Origin: JBEBVQ01 sp037190845
GTDB lineage: Bacteria > Bacteroidota > Bacteroidia > Chitinophagales > Chitinophagaceae
Length of the DNA: 64,000 nucleotides
Reading direction: 5' to 3'
Assembly (NCBI GenBank): GCA_037190845.1
Contig: JBBCJI010000022.1
Location: 30,100-94,099, forward strand
In this document: in pieces, positions 52,497-61,822 of the stretch
Layout of the letters: each line of letters starts with the position of its first letter
Numbering within the stretch: position 1 is the stretch's first letter
Program-made: the position numbers and the translations under genes
The notes under the pieces: model-generated
Told to the model about the DNA's origin: nothing
Database searches by the model: none
Seen by the model: only the letters and a program-made list of their open reading frames with translations

Positions 52497-55457
52497 CTAA
52501 TGTCGTACGCCGAGCTTTTTAGTCCATATCTGCTTGCCCGTTTGTACTACCAGCAGGTACTGCCCGGAAGGAATATGAGATGTGGATACTGTATAATGAT
52601 TATTCCCCGGTGTCACAGTGATCCGTTCTATTTGTCGTCCGGTAATGTCATATAAAGTAATCGTACCTGTGGCGGCACCGTCATGAAATGCGATCTCCAC
52701 CTGTTCATCTGCCGGGTTGGGATAAATGTTTACCTGTTTTTCCGGATGAATACTGCCGATACCTGTTTCTTCGCCCAGATCGTATATGTAGAAATCATCT
52801 ACTGCGGCTTCAACAGTACCCTGTCCCTGGTTGGGTAAATTATTGGCCACACGGTCTGTGGCAATAAATTTAAGCTGTACAGATGTGGCTTGCGGAAGAT
52901 ATTCTTTTACGGAGAATATCCGACGACGCCAGTTATGGTCTGCCTGGAAGGTGTTTTCTACAGCATGGAACCAGAGCGGGGCGCCACCGGCTCTGATCTG
53001 CACCTGCCAGGGGTCGGTGCGAGCATTGCTTCCCCGGTTGTTGGAGAACCACCGGTAATAGGATATTACCGGATGCTGGTAGCCGCTCAGATCAAATACA
53101 GGGGTAATGACGCTTGTAGAACCGTTATCTACATCGGCCTCATTGACATTGGTTGGATTGGCAGGCGAAGACGGATTTGCTGTAACAAGACATTTCCCTT
53201 CGCTGCTTCCCGGTGTACGATCGGCGCCCGGCTGGCACTGAAGCACGCCCATGACACTGTTCAGGTAAGAGCCCACCGGTACTGCCTGTTCCCAGATGCC
53301 ATCAGTAGCATTATCGCCCGGAGCATTACCGATCTGCCATCCGCTGAGTTCCGAATCAAAATTAATCCGCTCTTTGGAGCCGATACCTACGCCGAACTGA
53401 TAAGGGATCGTAGACTGTGTTGTAGGTAGGGTAGGGTTAAAGTCTGCGGGAGCAAATGAAGTCGCAGTTGCTCCTGTGTAATCATATAACGCGAAATAGT
53501 AGTCTACAATGCTGCCGGCTGCCTGCCCGGGGATACTTCCTGAAAACAGCATATTATTGGTTGACGATGCTGTCATATCTGCGGTGATCCATGCCGTATC
53601 GCCTCGTAAGCGGTAGCAGAGCTTAATGTCTCTGAATAAGGGGAAATTATCGGGAGGGAGCTGTACTTCTGCTGTAACAGCAGCGACAGTGCTTGCCTGC
53701 TGGTTGGGTACTTCGTCATGTATTACTATGGCATTGGCCAGCAGATAGATGCCATGGCGGGCAAAGGCAGCAACTATATCTTCAAAATTAGGTGTGCCGT
53801 TGCTGATATCGTCATCGTCATCATCATTCAGCAAAGCTGAGATCAGTACATCATGATATACGGCGCCTTCCATACCGTTGGGGCCGTCAGGGGTATCATA
53901 CCATGTCTTTGTAAAAATTTCCATCATTTTCGGTACATCTCCCAGATAGGTGGCGAGTGTCCACCAGGCTCCGGCGATAATCTCCCCATCAGCATGCACC
54001 TCACCCCGAATATGCTGAGGATACACTTTCAGATCCTGATCGTACCGGCGTATAAAGCCATTGCCGCTGGTATAGGCGCCACTACCCAATACCGGATTAT
54101 GTGTAATGCCTAATGCCCAGATATCAGCTTGTCCTTCGTTCAGTGCGCCGTTGCGCATACGGTCTCCGACCTGCCATGTGTAAAAATTTTGTGCAATAGC
54201 ATGTCCGTATTCATGGTATACAATGTCGGCGCACATAGCAAATGAGTTGCACCCGTTACCGGCCTGAAGAAAGTTGAGTGTATTCGGACCTCCGTTATAA
54301 AAGGCATTACAATTTCCTGAAACATCCACATTGGTATTGATCGGGATATCCAGCGCTGTGAAGTTTGTCAGGTACCCTTTCATAAAATCATGTACTTTAT
54401 TTACGTGATAGTATGCGTTTACGAAACGGGTAGCGGATGGGCTGGTATCGGGGAAGGTATATGTAGTACCGTTTGAGGTAATGGTATGAGTGAATGATGG
54501 CGTATTGTTATTGCCACCGGTTTGTGCATCACGTACCCTGGCCCACCTGCCTCTGAGTGCAATAGTAGCGGTTTGGGGTAATGTTAGAGATGGCTCGTTC
54601 AGGATTCCGGCCGTGTCGGTATAATATTGGTTGCCACCAATTGTGATCCGCAGGTTGGCCAGCGGTTCCGTTAGCGGTGGATCGGAAGGCGTCAATGGAT
54701 GGATTGCTCCCTGTACATTCAGGTCCACATTATCTTTCACTTCATTGTCACGGTATAATAATTGCCCGTTTACTGCGTCTATATAACCGGTCAGGGATGT
54801 TTCTGCACCATTGACAATACCATCGATTTTAAAAGGCCATGCCGGATGCAGGGCGTATCCGTATTCTGAAGGGACAGGGAACCATTCCCAATCTGTTGTT
54901 GTTTGTCCTGAAATTGAGAAATGATTAATATTTTCTATTGCTGTCGCCAAAGCAACTTCGGAAGATATGGCTGGTGTGCTGTGCATTTCCGGATCTCCGT
55001 ATGAGTAATTCCGTATGCGTACGAGTTTTCCATCCTGTGTAAACCGCAGGGTCAGGCGGGCAAATGTTACTTTATGCCCGGAGAAAAGCTGCTCGAAGTG
55101 TGCATACCCGGCATGGGACGCCGTGCTGGTGTGCGTCAATTTCCAGCCGTTTTTAGAAATGCCAACTGCCGGTAATATCTGCTCCAGGCAGTAAGTTGCC
55201 TTTTCTGTAAGCGAATTTCCCGGTACCGTGATTGCAGGTCCGTACAAATCACGGTGCATGCCGGTTATCCTGTCCCGGTGACTGACCCATCCGGTCATAT
55301 ACCCGGGAAAGGAGGCCGGAGCCACCTGAGTAGTATGCGGAAGTGCATGAAAGCGTGAAAACACAGAATAGCTGTAATGAATGTTATCCTGCCCTGTAGC
55401 CGGATTTATAAGCAAGATCATCAGCACAAATCCGAAAAGTTGTTTCGTTGGAATCAT
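52497..55457 (-). CDS. M36-family (fungalysin-type) metallopeptidase with T9SS type A tail
   Basis: A secreted zinc endopeptidase of 986 residues. The signal peptide (MIPTKQLFGFVLMILLINPA, cleaved after TGQ) is followed by an FTP-like propeptide (to about 230) and the catalytic domain. The zinc motif is VYHEYGHAIAQ (near residue 413), and the third ligand is the Glu in GALNEGQADIWA. GEVHADGEIIAGAWW follows, as in fungalysins. A jelly-roll-like C-terminal domain (about 690-890: FDLSGYQHPVISYYRWFSNN) precedes the type A tail (VNIYPNPADEQVEIAFHDG ... IPSGQYLLVVQ). All active-site residues are present. It likely degrades extracellular protein. Confidence 0.93.
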   Translation of the reverse strand: MIPTKQLFGFVLMILLINPATGQDNIHYSYSVFSRFHALPHTTQVAPASFPGYMTGWVSHRDRITGMHRDLYGPAITVPGNSLTEKATYCLEQILPAVGISKNGWKLTHTSTASHAGYAHFEQLFSGHKVTFARLTLRFTQDGKLVRIRNYSYGDPEMHSTPAISSEVALATAIENINHFSISGQTTTDWEWFPVPSEYGYALHPAWPFKIDGIVNGAETSLTGYIDAVNGQLLYRDNEVKDNVDLNVQGAIHPLTPSDPPLTEPLANLRITIGGNQYYTDTAGILNEPSLTLPQTATIALRGRWARVRDAQTGGNNNTPSFTHTITSNGTTYTFPDTSPSATRFVNAYYHVNKVHDFMKGYLTNFTALDIPINTNVDVSGNCNAFYNGGPNTLNFLQAGNGCNSFAMCADIVYHEYGHAIAQNFYTWQVGDRMRNGALNEGQADIWALGITHNPVLGSGAYTSGNGFIRRYDQDLKVYPQHIRGEVHADGEIIAGAWWTLATYLGDVPKMMEIFTKTWYDTPDGPNGMEGAVYHDVLISALLNDDDDDDISNGTPNFEDIVAAFARHGIYLLANAIVIHDEVPNQQASTVAAVTAEVQLPPDNFPLFRDIKLCYRLRGDTAWITADMTASSTNNMLFSGSIPGQAAGSIVDYYFALYDYTGATATSFAPADFNPTLPTTQSTIPYQFGVGIGSKERINFDSELSGWQIGNAPGDNATDGIWEQAVPVGSYLNSVMGVLQCQPGADRTPGSSEGKCLVTANPSSPANPTNVNEADVDNGSTSVITPVFDLSGYQHPVISYYRWFSNNRGSNARTDPWQVQIRAGGAPLWFHAVENTFQADHNWRRRIFSVKEYLPQATSVQLKFIATDRVANNLPNQGQGTVEAAVDDFYIYDLGEETGIGSIHPEKQVNIYPNPADEQVEIAFHDGAATGTITLYDITGRQIERITVTPGNNHYTVSTSHIPSGQYLLVVQTGKQIWTKKLGVRH

Positions 55458-55814
55458 TTTGTTTTTACGTTAAGATTGCTAAGGGAGTATTTTTCATGAA
55501 AGCCTAATGATCAAAAGTATCTGATTGTATCAATCCAAGGCATAGGTATTTCACGAGTATTTCATTTTTTAATGTATTCGACAGGGAGGCAAATAAAGCG
55601 GCGTGTTTCACGGAGAGATACAACTTCATGTGCAATATAAGTTAATTTCAGGCAATGCCCGCCATCTTTTTATCTGTAATTAACCGTTTTGATTTGATTA
55701 CGTTGTCTGATTATAATAGTTATATGGAATATTATCACAAACACAAAACTTACAGGTATGATTTTTATAGAATGCTATCTGATAAAAGTATTGTTTCACT
55801 TTAAATGAGAGTAT
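55458..55814. other. Divergent intergenic region without a gene
   Basis: These 357 AT-rich bases lie between the diverging peptidase and OmpA-type genes. I see no open frame with a start signal, no stable hairpin and no full TAnnTTTG box; it presumably holds both promoters in weak form. Confidence 0.5.
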
Positions 55815-56330
55815 ATGAAGCAAATTGTATCTGCGTTGGTCATTGTTGTATTTATTACCGGACTAACCGCCTGCAGCAGCAGTAAAAAGGCCGCTACCGG
55901 CCCTTATGTAAACAGTTTTTACTTAAAATTGAAGAAGGAAATACCAGACGCAAGGATTTTCAAATCAGGTGATACGGTAAAAGTAATTTATCCTGAGTTG
56001 GCTATGTTTGATTTTGGTAAAGATGAGATCAAACCGAATGCACTACCATCGTTTAAGCGATTTGCATCCGTTCTGAAAAAATATGACCGCATTCATTTCA
56101 TTATCAATGGACATACGGACAGTATCGGAAGTGATGATGTAAACAGGGGATTGTCGGAAAGCCGGGCAAAAAATACCAAACAGTTGATGGTTGATAACGG
56201 TATATCGGACAACCGTATGCACACAAACGGCCGGGGAGCATCACAGCCTGCTGAGAGTAATGCTACCAAAGAAGGGCGTCAGGCCAACAGAAGGGTAGAG
56301 TTCCTGCTGTACGATACCAGGAAGGATTAA
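55815..56330 (+). CDS. OmpA-family lipoprotein
   Basis: A 171-residue outer-membrane lipoprotein (MKQIVSALVIVVFITGLTAC, lipobox LTAC, then SSSKKA). After a short linker the C-terminal OmpA/MotB peptidoglycan-binding domain covers about residues 55-168: FDFGKDEIKPNALPSFKRFA, FIINGHTDSIGSDDVNRGLS, SRAKNTKQLMV, and GRGASQPAESN ... RQANRRVEFLL. The Asp and Arg that hold diaminopimelate are in the usual places. It probably tethers the outer membrane to peptidoglycan. A periodic hairpin lies 12 bp downstream. Confidence 0.92.
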   Translation: MKQIVSALVIVVFITGLTACSSSKKAATGPYVNSFYLKLKKEIPDARIFKSGDTVKVIYPELAMFDFGKDEIKPNALPSFKRFASVLKKYDRIHFIINGHTDSIGSDDVNRGLSESRAKNTKQLMVDNGISDNRMHTNGRGASQPAESNATKEGRQANRRVEFLLYDTRKD

Positions 56331-56342
56331 TAATACTTATTA

Positions 56343-56417
56343 GATGCGTGAAATGTGTTTGATGTGGGGGATGTGTTATTCACATTTACCACATCAAACA
56401 CATTTCACACATTTTCC
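56343..56417. repeat. 9-nt-periodic hairpin between ompA-type gene and sucC
   Basis: RATGTGNNN units with 9-base period on the left (56343-56375) pair with 56381-56417, including a 20-base perfect block. It sits between two converging stop codons, where a terminator is expected. It belongs to the same family as the hairpins at 4871 and 9632. Confidence 0.75.
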
Positions 56418-56434
56418 AGCTACCGGATGATAAC

Positions 56435-57652
56435 TTATGCTGAAACAGCCTGCTGCACCAGTTCTGCTGCTTCGCTCAGCAGGATGGCGGATTGTACCTT
56501 CAGGCCTGAATTTTCTATCAGTTCCTTTGCTACTTCGGCATTGGTTCCCTGCAGTCGTACGATAATCGGGATATTGATATTCCCCAGATTATTATAGGCT
56601 TCAATAACGCCTGCGGCTACGCGGTCGCAGCGAACGATACCACCGAAGATGTTGATCAGGATCGCTTTTACATTGGGATCTTTCATGATGATGCGGAATC
56701 CGGCTTCCACGGTTTGTGCATTTGCGGTACCGCCCACATCCAGGAAGTTGGCCGGTTCGCCACCCGCCAGTTTGATCATATCCATAGTAGCCATAGCAAG
56801 TCCGGCGCCATTGACCATACAGCCTACGTTGCCATCCAGCTTTACATAGTTCAGATTATGCTCGCCGGCTTCTACTTCTGTGGGGTCTTCTTCGCTTTTG
56901 TCGCGCAGGTCGGCGAGGTCACGGTGGCGGATCAATGCATTGTCGTCAAGATTCATCTTGCAGTCCACAGCCACAATTTTGTCATCTGCGGTCTTGAACA
57001 GCGGGTTGATCTCCAGCATGGCGCAGTCCAGCCCAACGTAGGCATTATACAGGTTTGTAACAAACTGTACCATACTTTTGTGCGCTGCCCCGCTCAGCCC
57101 GAGATTAAATGCGATCTTACGGGCCTGGAAGCCTTGTAAAGGCAGATTCGGGGCTACCCATTCCCTGAATATTTTTTCGGGCGTATTGTGTGCGACTTCT
57201 TCAATATCCATGCCTCCCTCGGTAGAATACATGATCACATTTTGTTGCTTGGCGCGATCGAGGAGGATGGAAAGGTAAAATTCCTTTCGTTCGCTTGGCC
57301 CGTCATAGTACATATCCTGGGCGATCAGTATTTTATTTACCTTTTTACCTGCTACACCGGTCTGTATGGTTACCAAGGTGTTGCCGAGTATATTTTTGGC
57401 TACGGTTTCTGCATCTTCAGCGCTTTTGATCACTTTTACGCCATGCTGTTCCGGTACTTCTTTGATGGTTCCTTTCCCACGTCCGCCTGCATGGATCTGG
57501 GCTTTCAATACAGCAAATTTGCTACCTGTGGCAGCAGCGATCTCCTTATAAGCTTTTACGGCTTCATCTGTGTTGTCCACAGCAATACCTTCCTGAGTGG
57601 GTACATTATAGCGTTTCAGTAAATCTTTGGCTTGATATTCATGCAGGTTCAT
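56435..57652 (-). CDS. sucC: Succinate-CoA ligase (ADP-forming), beta subunit
   Basis: TCA-cycle enzyme subunit that, with SucD, makes succinate and ATP from succinyl-CoA. The 405-residue protein begins MNLHEYQAKDLLKRYNVPTQ, has the ATP-grasp segments AVLKAQIHAGGRGKGTIKEV and CAMLEINPLF, and the C-terminal GGTANAQTVEAGFRIIMKDP and LINIFGGIVRCDRVAAG. All are normal. The alpha subunit gene is not adjacent. A -7 box (TACCTTTG on the minus strand, 57670-57677) lies 17 bp upstream. Confidence 0.97.
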   Translation of the reverse strand: MNLHEYQAKDLLKRYNVPTQEGIAVDNTDEAVKAYKEIAAATGSKFAVLKAQIHAGGRGKGTIKEVPEQHGVKVIKSAEDAETVAKNILGNTLVTIQTGVAGKKVNKILIAQDMYYDGPSERKEFYLSILLDRAKQQNVIMYSTEGGMDIEEVAHNTPEKIFREWVAPNLPLQGFQARKIAFNLGLSGAAHKSMVQFVTNLYNAYVGLDCAMLEINPLFKTADDKIVAVDCKMNLDDNALIRHRDLADLRDKSEEDPTEVEAGEHNLNYVKLDGNVGCMVNGAGLAMATMDMIKLAGGEPANFLDVGGTANAQTVEAGFRIIMKDPNVKAILINIFGGIVRCDRVAAGVIEAYNNLGNINIPIIVRLQGTNAEVAKELIENSGLKVQSAILLSEAAELVQQAVSA

Positions 57653-57669
57653 TCTACGGAAAATTTTTG

Positions 57670-57677
57670 CAAAGGTA
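57670..57677 (-). promoter_or_regulatory. sucC: -7 box for sucC
   Basis: On the minus strand TACCTTTG matches TAnnTTTG, 17 bp before the sucC start. No -33 TTG at proper spacing was found. Confidence 0.45.
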
Positions 57678-57757
57678 ATTGTTTCAGTGGTTTTATGGGG
57701 ATTAAAATCAAGTTACATGTTTTTATGTTTAAGACACCGACTTTCCTTCTCTGTTTC

Positions 57758-59035
57758 TTATATGTTATGGCCTGCCGGTAGCGGTTCCCATTGGTTGGGG
57801 AAAGCTTTTTCGCCCCGGGAGCCTGCGTGATTGGGTAATATGAGTAGAATCTGTGTACCTTCTGCGGCGTTAATGCTTACAGATCCGTTATAGTGGTCCG
57901 CAATTTTAAGTATACTGCTTAGCCCCATACCATCTTTCAGCTTTTCCGGGTCAATACCCCTGCCGTTATCTTCGACCAGCACTTTAACCTTTTCAGCATC
58001 AAAACGGATATCTATACTGGCTTTTGTCGCATATGCATGTTTGATCACATTCTGGATGAGTTCCCGGACTACTCTGAAAATGAGTAACTCGTTATTCACA
58101 TCCCGTTCTGCCTGTGGTTGTTCATGTGTGATCGTGATTCCAATAAAAAGCCCTTTGTTTACATGATTGACAAACTTATGCAGCTCCTGTTCCAGATTAA
58201 ATTCTTCTGTATTCAGATTGTATACGGATTGATGGAGGATATCTTTAGCTGAGGAAAGCACATTTATGAGCTCTTCAAAGCGACCCTTTATCGCCGGATC
58301 GGTATATTTTGTTTTCTGGTGGATAAATTCATGTCTGATCATCTCAATGTCTTTATATAACGTATGCCGTAGATAGTGGGCAATATGCGATCTTTCTTTT
58401 TCCTCGGCTTCCACTCTTGTTTCCAGGATGCGAAGGCTGTGATCCTGATCTGCCTGTTGCAATGTGCGGCGCATCAGTGAAAGCTTGCGTTTATAGCTTT
58501 GGTAATATAGTACGGATAATATAGCTGCAGAAGCGAAGATTATCAAAATCAGGGTAATAAGGAATTCCTTTTTTTTCAGGATCTTGTTCTGCTCCATCAT
58601 CAGGATCCTACCGTTAATAATATCCCTGCTCCCTTTCTGTATGTAATAGTCCCGTTTGAGACTGTTTATCTGTGTTTCTTTTTCATGGTTCATGAGGGTG
58701 TCATGAATATTCTGGTATCGCTGCAGGTATTCATAGGCATGTTTATAATCGGCTTTTTCGGTATATGCGTGCGAAAGCAGCTTATATATTTTTTCCTGTG
58801 TGCGATAACTGAGATGTCTGGAGACAGCAGTATCGGCAAAAAGTATAAGCAAAGTAATGACCGTGTTAGCCGATGAGATACGGCGCTCCTGCAGCAGCTT
58901 TCCGCATGTTGCAATAAGGCTATCGGGTGTGTCTGATACTTCCTGCCGGTGTTGCGCATCTGATATCAGGGGCAGCCATATGAAGTAGGCCAGGAGCGCT
59001 ATAAATACTAACGGGAGTTTAGCAGCAGTCTTCAT
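57758..59035 (-). CDS. Histidine kinase-like protein lacking the phosphoacceptor His (module 4, ATPase half)
   Basis: A 425-residue membrane protein of the HisKA_3 kinase family. The signal/anchor region MKTAAKLPLVFIALLAYFIW is followed by a short helical sensor part with TPR-like sequence (YKLLSHAYTEKADYKHAYEY), a membrane helix (FLITLILIIFASAAILSVLY) and the kinase region. Where the other kinases here read IARELHDGIGG, this one reads IAHYLRHTLYKDI: the phosphoacceptor His is Arg, the Asp is His, and the following glycines are gone. The ATP-binding domain is intact: N box RELIQNVIKHAYAT, G1 VEDNGRGID, G2 GMGLSSI. It is the last gene of a kinase-regulator-kinase operon, 12 bp after the regulator. 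I infer that it phosphorylates the partner kinase (59692-61644) in trans. The adjacent shifted His (LRH) might serve instead. Confidence 0.88.
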   Translation of the reverse strand: MKTAAKLPLVFIALLAYFIWLPLISDAQHRQEVSDTPDSLIATCGKLLQERRISSANTVITLLILFADTAVSRHLSYRTQEKIYKLLSHAYTEKADYKHAYEYLQRYQNIHDTLMNHEKETQINSLKRDYYIQKGSRDIINGRILMMEQNKILKKKEFLITLILIIFASAAILSVLYYQSYKRKLSLMRRTLQQADQDHSLRILETRVEAEEKERSHIAHYLRHTLYKDIEMIRHEFIHQKTKYTDPAIKGRFEELINVLSSAKDILHQSVYNLNTEEFNLEQELHKFVNHVNKGLFIGITITHEQPQAERDVNNELLIFRVVRELIQNVIKHAYATKASIDIRFDAEKVKVLVEDNGRGIDPEKLKDGMGLSSILKIADHYNGSVSINAAEGTQILLILPNHAGSRGEKAFPNQWEPLPAGHNI

Positions 59036-59047
59036 TTCAGATAATTT

Positions 59048-59695
59048 TTAGTCGCTGCTGTCCAGCATATTTAGTTCCAGCGCCATTTTTACCAGTCCTA
59101 CCGTATTCTTTGCCTTGAATTTCTGCAGTAGCTGTATACGGTATTTTTCGACTGTTCTGAGGCTGAGAAAGAGCTCGTCCGCGATTTCCTGGCTTGTAAA
59201 TTCATCCACGATAAGCTTCAGTACCTCTTTTTCTCTTCTGGTGAGGGATGGAGCGGATGATGATTTCTGTTTTTTCAGCCGGAGCATATTGTTCAGCAAT
59301 TCTTCTTTAAGAGCAGGGTCTATATACTGCTCATTGCGGGATACTGCTTCTATTGCGGTGATGAGCGCATGTTGGTCTGTATTTTTCAACAGATACCCCT
59401 TGCATCCGTTTTGCAGCATACTCCTTACATAAAAAGGGGTATCAAAGCCGGTAAGCGCAATAATCCTGATATCAGGGTAATGTTTTGTTACGGATACTGC
59501 CGCCTCATCACCGGTAATGCCCGGCATTTGTATATCCAGGAGCAGAATGTCCGGAGCGTTCTGTTTAAGACCTTCCATTAATGCCGCTGCGTTTTGGTAC
59601 TCGCCGGTTACACGAATATGTTCATACTGCGAGAGCATGTTTTTTATGCCGCTGATGACCATCGGGTGATCATCTGTAATAGCGATACGGATCAT
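59048..59695 (-). CDS. NarL/LuxR-family response regulator (module 4)
   Basis: A 215-residue regulator with an intact receiver (AITDDHPMVISG, phospho-Asp in DILLLDIQMPGITGDE near residue 56, switch Lys in YLLKNTDQ) and helix-turn-helix (LTRREKEVLKLIVDEFTSQE, SLRTVEKYRIQLLQKF). Its ATG overlaps the stop of the upstream kinase by four bases, and the second kinase follows after 12 bp. It is the only regulator in the operon, so it should receive phosphate from whichever assembly the two kinases form. It is more divergent from the module 2 and 3 regulators than they are from each other. A divergent propeller gene begins at 61823. Confidence 0.95.
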   Translation of the reverse strand: MIRIAITDDHPMVISGIKNMLSQYEHIRVTGEYQNAAALMEGLKQNAPDILLLDIQMPGITGDEAAVSVTKHYPDIRIIALTGFDTPFYVRSMLQNGCKGYLLKNTDQHALITAIEAVSRNEQYIDPALKEELLNNMLRLKKQKSSSAPSLTRREKEVLKLIVDEFTSQEIADELFLSLRTVEKYRIQLLQKFKAKNTVGLVKMALELNMLDSSD

Positions 59696-61644
59696 ACGCG
59701 TATTATTTTGTCATTATTCAGATCAAATTCAAGATCAATCGTGCTGCCGGCATTTTCATCATGCTGAACTTCCATGTTGCCGCCGGTTTCGGAGATCCTG
59801 TTTTGCAATATATGCCATTCTGATGCGTCATTGTTATTATCCGGACTGAAAAGACCGTTTGTTTCGATTGTGACAAAAAGGGATGGAGAAGACCAGTTCA
59901 ACTGGATGTCCATTTTTTCGATATGTGTGCTTTGGTGAAGCAACTGCATAACGATATCCTGCAGCATGATGAAGATGTTTTTTTCCAGCTTGGGGTTCAG
60001 CTCAATACTATTTCCATACGACTGAAAGTCTATAGAGATATTGTTGGCTTTGGAAGTGTATTTGCAGAACAACTGCAGCGCTTCTTCTATGCCGCCTTTC
60101 AGCAGGATGTCGGGCATAAGATTATGGGAAATTGTCCGTACGTTCCTTGCTGTATTATCCAGGATGCGGATGGCTTCCTGAAACGGTACAGAGTGTAATA
60201 AATCCTGCTCTTTTCCTGCAAGTATGCTTGCATTCATTTTGGCGACAGACAGCAGGCTTCCCACTCCATCGTGTAATTCCTGCGCTATTCTTTTTCTTTC
60301 ATTTTCCTTTCCTTCTATGGCTGCGTACATTTTTCTGAGGACGGATTCCTTTTCTTTGAGCAGGATTGTTTTTTCCAGGAGCTCTTTTTTTCTCCGGATA
60401 TTTTTTCTGAAAAAGAAAAGTAATAACATACCCGATGCACCTCCCGCACCGAGCAGGTAAACAATCCTGTTTTTTTCGGAAATAGCGTTTGTGATTTCTA
60501 TCCGGGATAATTCCTGGGCTGCGAGAATATGTTCCTGCTTTACTTTTTGGGCGCGTTTTTCCATTATGGCCATAGTCTTTAATGCCTCCTGATTAGATAC
60601 ACTATCCCTTAGCGATATGTATTTATCAAGGAAAAAATATGCCATCCTGAAATTTCCGGCTTCTGCGTGTAGATTCGAAAGTCCGTTATAGGAATCTGTC
60701 AGGAATACCCGCATATTGAGTTTCGTGGCGAGGGTAATGGATTCATTCCATATCTGTTCAGCCCAGCGTTTTTCTCCGAGAAGATATAAGCTGTTTGCTA
60801 CCGGAGCCAGTATTCCCAACCGGTTATGGTCTTTTGCCTGCTCCAATACATAACGATATGCTTCTTTTTTGAGTTCCGGTTCCTTGTTTTGAATCAGATT
60901 AATATTACAGGTGGTGATCAGGATCATTTCCGTATCTCCGAACGTACTGCTGATCCTGTGTGCCTCATGATAACAGTGCAGAGCCCGTGCGGAATCATTT
61001 TTTGCCAGGTAATAATTACCGATTCGGTTCCATGAGTTCCCCAGTTGTTTCATGTCCTTTTCTTTTTCTGCCCATTCTTTCCCCAGCCTGAGATAAAGCA
61101 GAGAGTTGTCGGAGTTGCCCAAATGTCTCCATATCCCGGCCATATTGTTATAAATATACGCCCGGTACAATTTAATGTTTTCGTATTGATACAGAAGCCT
61201 TATTGCAGCATAATAGTATTCTGCCGCTTCTTCAGGAAATCCTTGTAAAAAGGAGCATGTACCGACCCCGGCATAAGCTGGAATATGCCAGTGCGAAGGC
61301 GCTGGAATTTCAATCAGCATTAAATTGAAAAAACTATCGCTTGCAAACAGCCTGCCTGCTCCATATTCCCATTCAGCAAGCTTGAACAGAGCCTGGCCTA
61401 TTCCATTCCGGAATTTTATGCTTTTGCTTTGGCTGTATGAGCTTAATGCGATTGCATATGCGCTGTCTTTATCGTATGGGTATAATGCCGTAGCATAATC
61501 CAATACTGCCATGATCTTTGCTGTATCAGATTTTGCTGCTATGATAGCTGGCAGATGTTGTCCTGCAATAGAATCAATATGAGCAGAGGTGGTCTGAATT
61601 CCCGGCAGAAGCGAGTACAGTATTATTTGAATGATACGCTTCAT
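59692..61644 (-). CDS. TPR histidine kinase-like protein with degenerate ATP site (module 4, phosphoacceptor half)
   Basis: A 650-residue protein from the ATG at 61644 (MKRIIQIILYSLLPGIQTTS, signal peptide); the frame up to 61746 is not needed. TPR-like helices fill residues 50-380, a membrane helix lies at RIVYLLGAGGASGMLLLFFF, and a coiled coil follows. The H box is fully conserved: NERKRIAQELHDGVGSLLSV (His near 458), with the downstream SHNLMPDILLKGG helix. The ATP domain is not: the N box ELVQNIIKHA of the other kinases reads DIVMQLLHQS here, G1 VEDNGIG reads IETNGLF, and the G2 GFGLQNL region reads EWHILQN. The essential Asn, Asp and glycines are lost, so it should not bind ATP. It is the first gene of the operon and overlaps the regulator by four bases. 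It is the complement of the 57758 protein. Confidence 0.9.
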   Translation of the reverse strand: MKRIIQIILYSLLPGIQTTSAHIDSIAGQHLPAIIAAKSDTAKIMAVLDYATALYPYDKDSAYAIALSSYSQSKSIKFRNGIGQALFKLAEWEYGAGRLFASDSFFNLMLIEIPAPSHWHIPAYAGVGTCSFLQGFPEEAAEYYYAAIRLLYQYENIKLYRAYIYNNMAGIWRHLGNSDNSLLYLRLGKEWAEKEKDMKQLGNSWNRIGNYYLAKNDSARALHCYHEAHRISSTFGDTEMILITTCNINLIQNKEPELKKEAYRYVLEQAKDHNRLGILAPVANSLYLLGEKRWAEQIWNESITLATKLNMRVFLTDSYNGLSNLHAEAGNFRMAYFFLDKYISLRDSVSNQEALKTMAIMEKRAQKVKQEHILAAQELSRIEITNAISEKNRIVYLLGAGGASGMLLLFFFRKNIRRKKELLEKTILLKEKESVLRKMYAAIEGKENERKRIAQELHDGVGSLLSVAKMNASILAGKEQDLLHSVPFQEAIRILDNTARNVRTISHNLMPDILLKGGIEEALQLFCKYTSKANNISIDFQSYGNSIELNPKLEKNIFIMLQDIVMQLLHQSTHIEKMDIQLNWSSPSLFVTIETNGLFSPDNNNDASEWHILQNRISETGGNMEVQHDENAGSTIDLEFDLNNDKIIRV

Positions 61645-61726
61645 ACTATTATGCAAAAATATCCAATCTCCTTGTCGAAAAACCGGGTGTTTACACGGTA
61701 TTTTCAAATTGGTGGGTTTTCCCGTA

Positions 61727-61757
61727 TTGTGACGTACGTGTAACAAAAATACTTTTG
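61727..61757 (+). promoter_or_regulatory. Consensus promoter of the 61823 propeller gene
   Basis: TTG (61727-61729), a 20-base spacer and TACTTTTG (61750-61757) match the Bacteroidota consensus; the start codon is 65 bp on. The spacer begins with TGACGTACGT, holding the 8-base palindrome ACGTACGT. Half sites TTACACG (61691) and CGTGTAA (61737) flank the region and could bind a regulator. Confidence 0.6.
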
Positions 61758-61822
61758 TAAAAAGGGATCGAGCAGGTCACTTACTTTTTCTTTCTGATCA
61801 TTAGTCTTAAAACATTGAGAAT

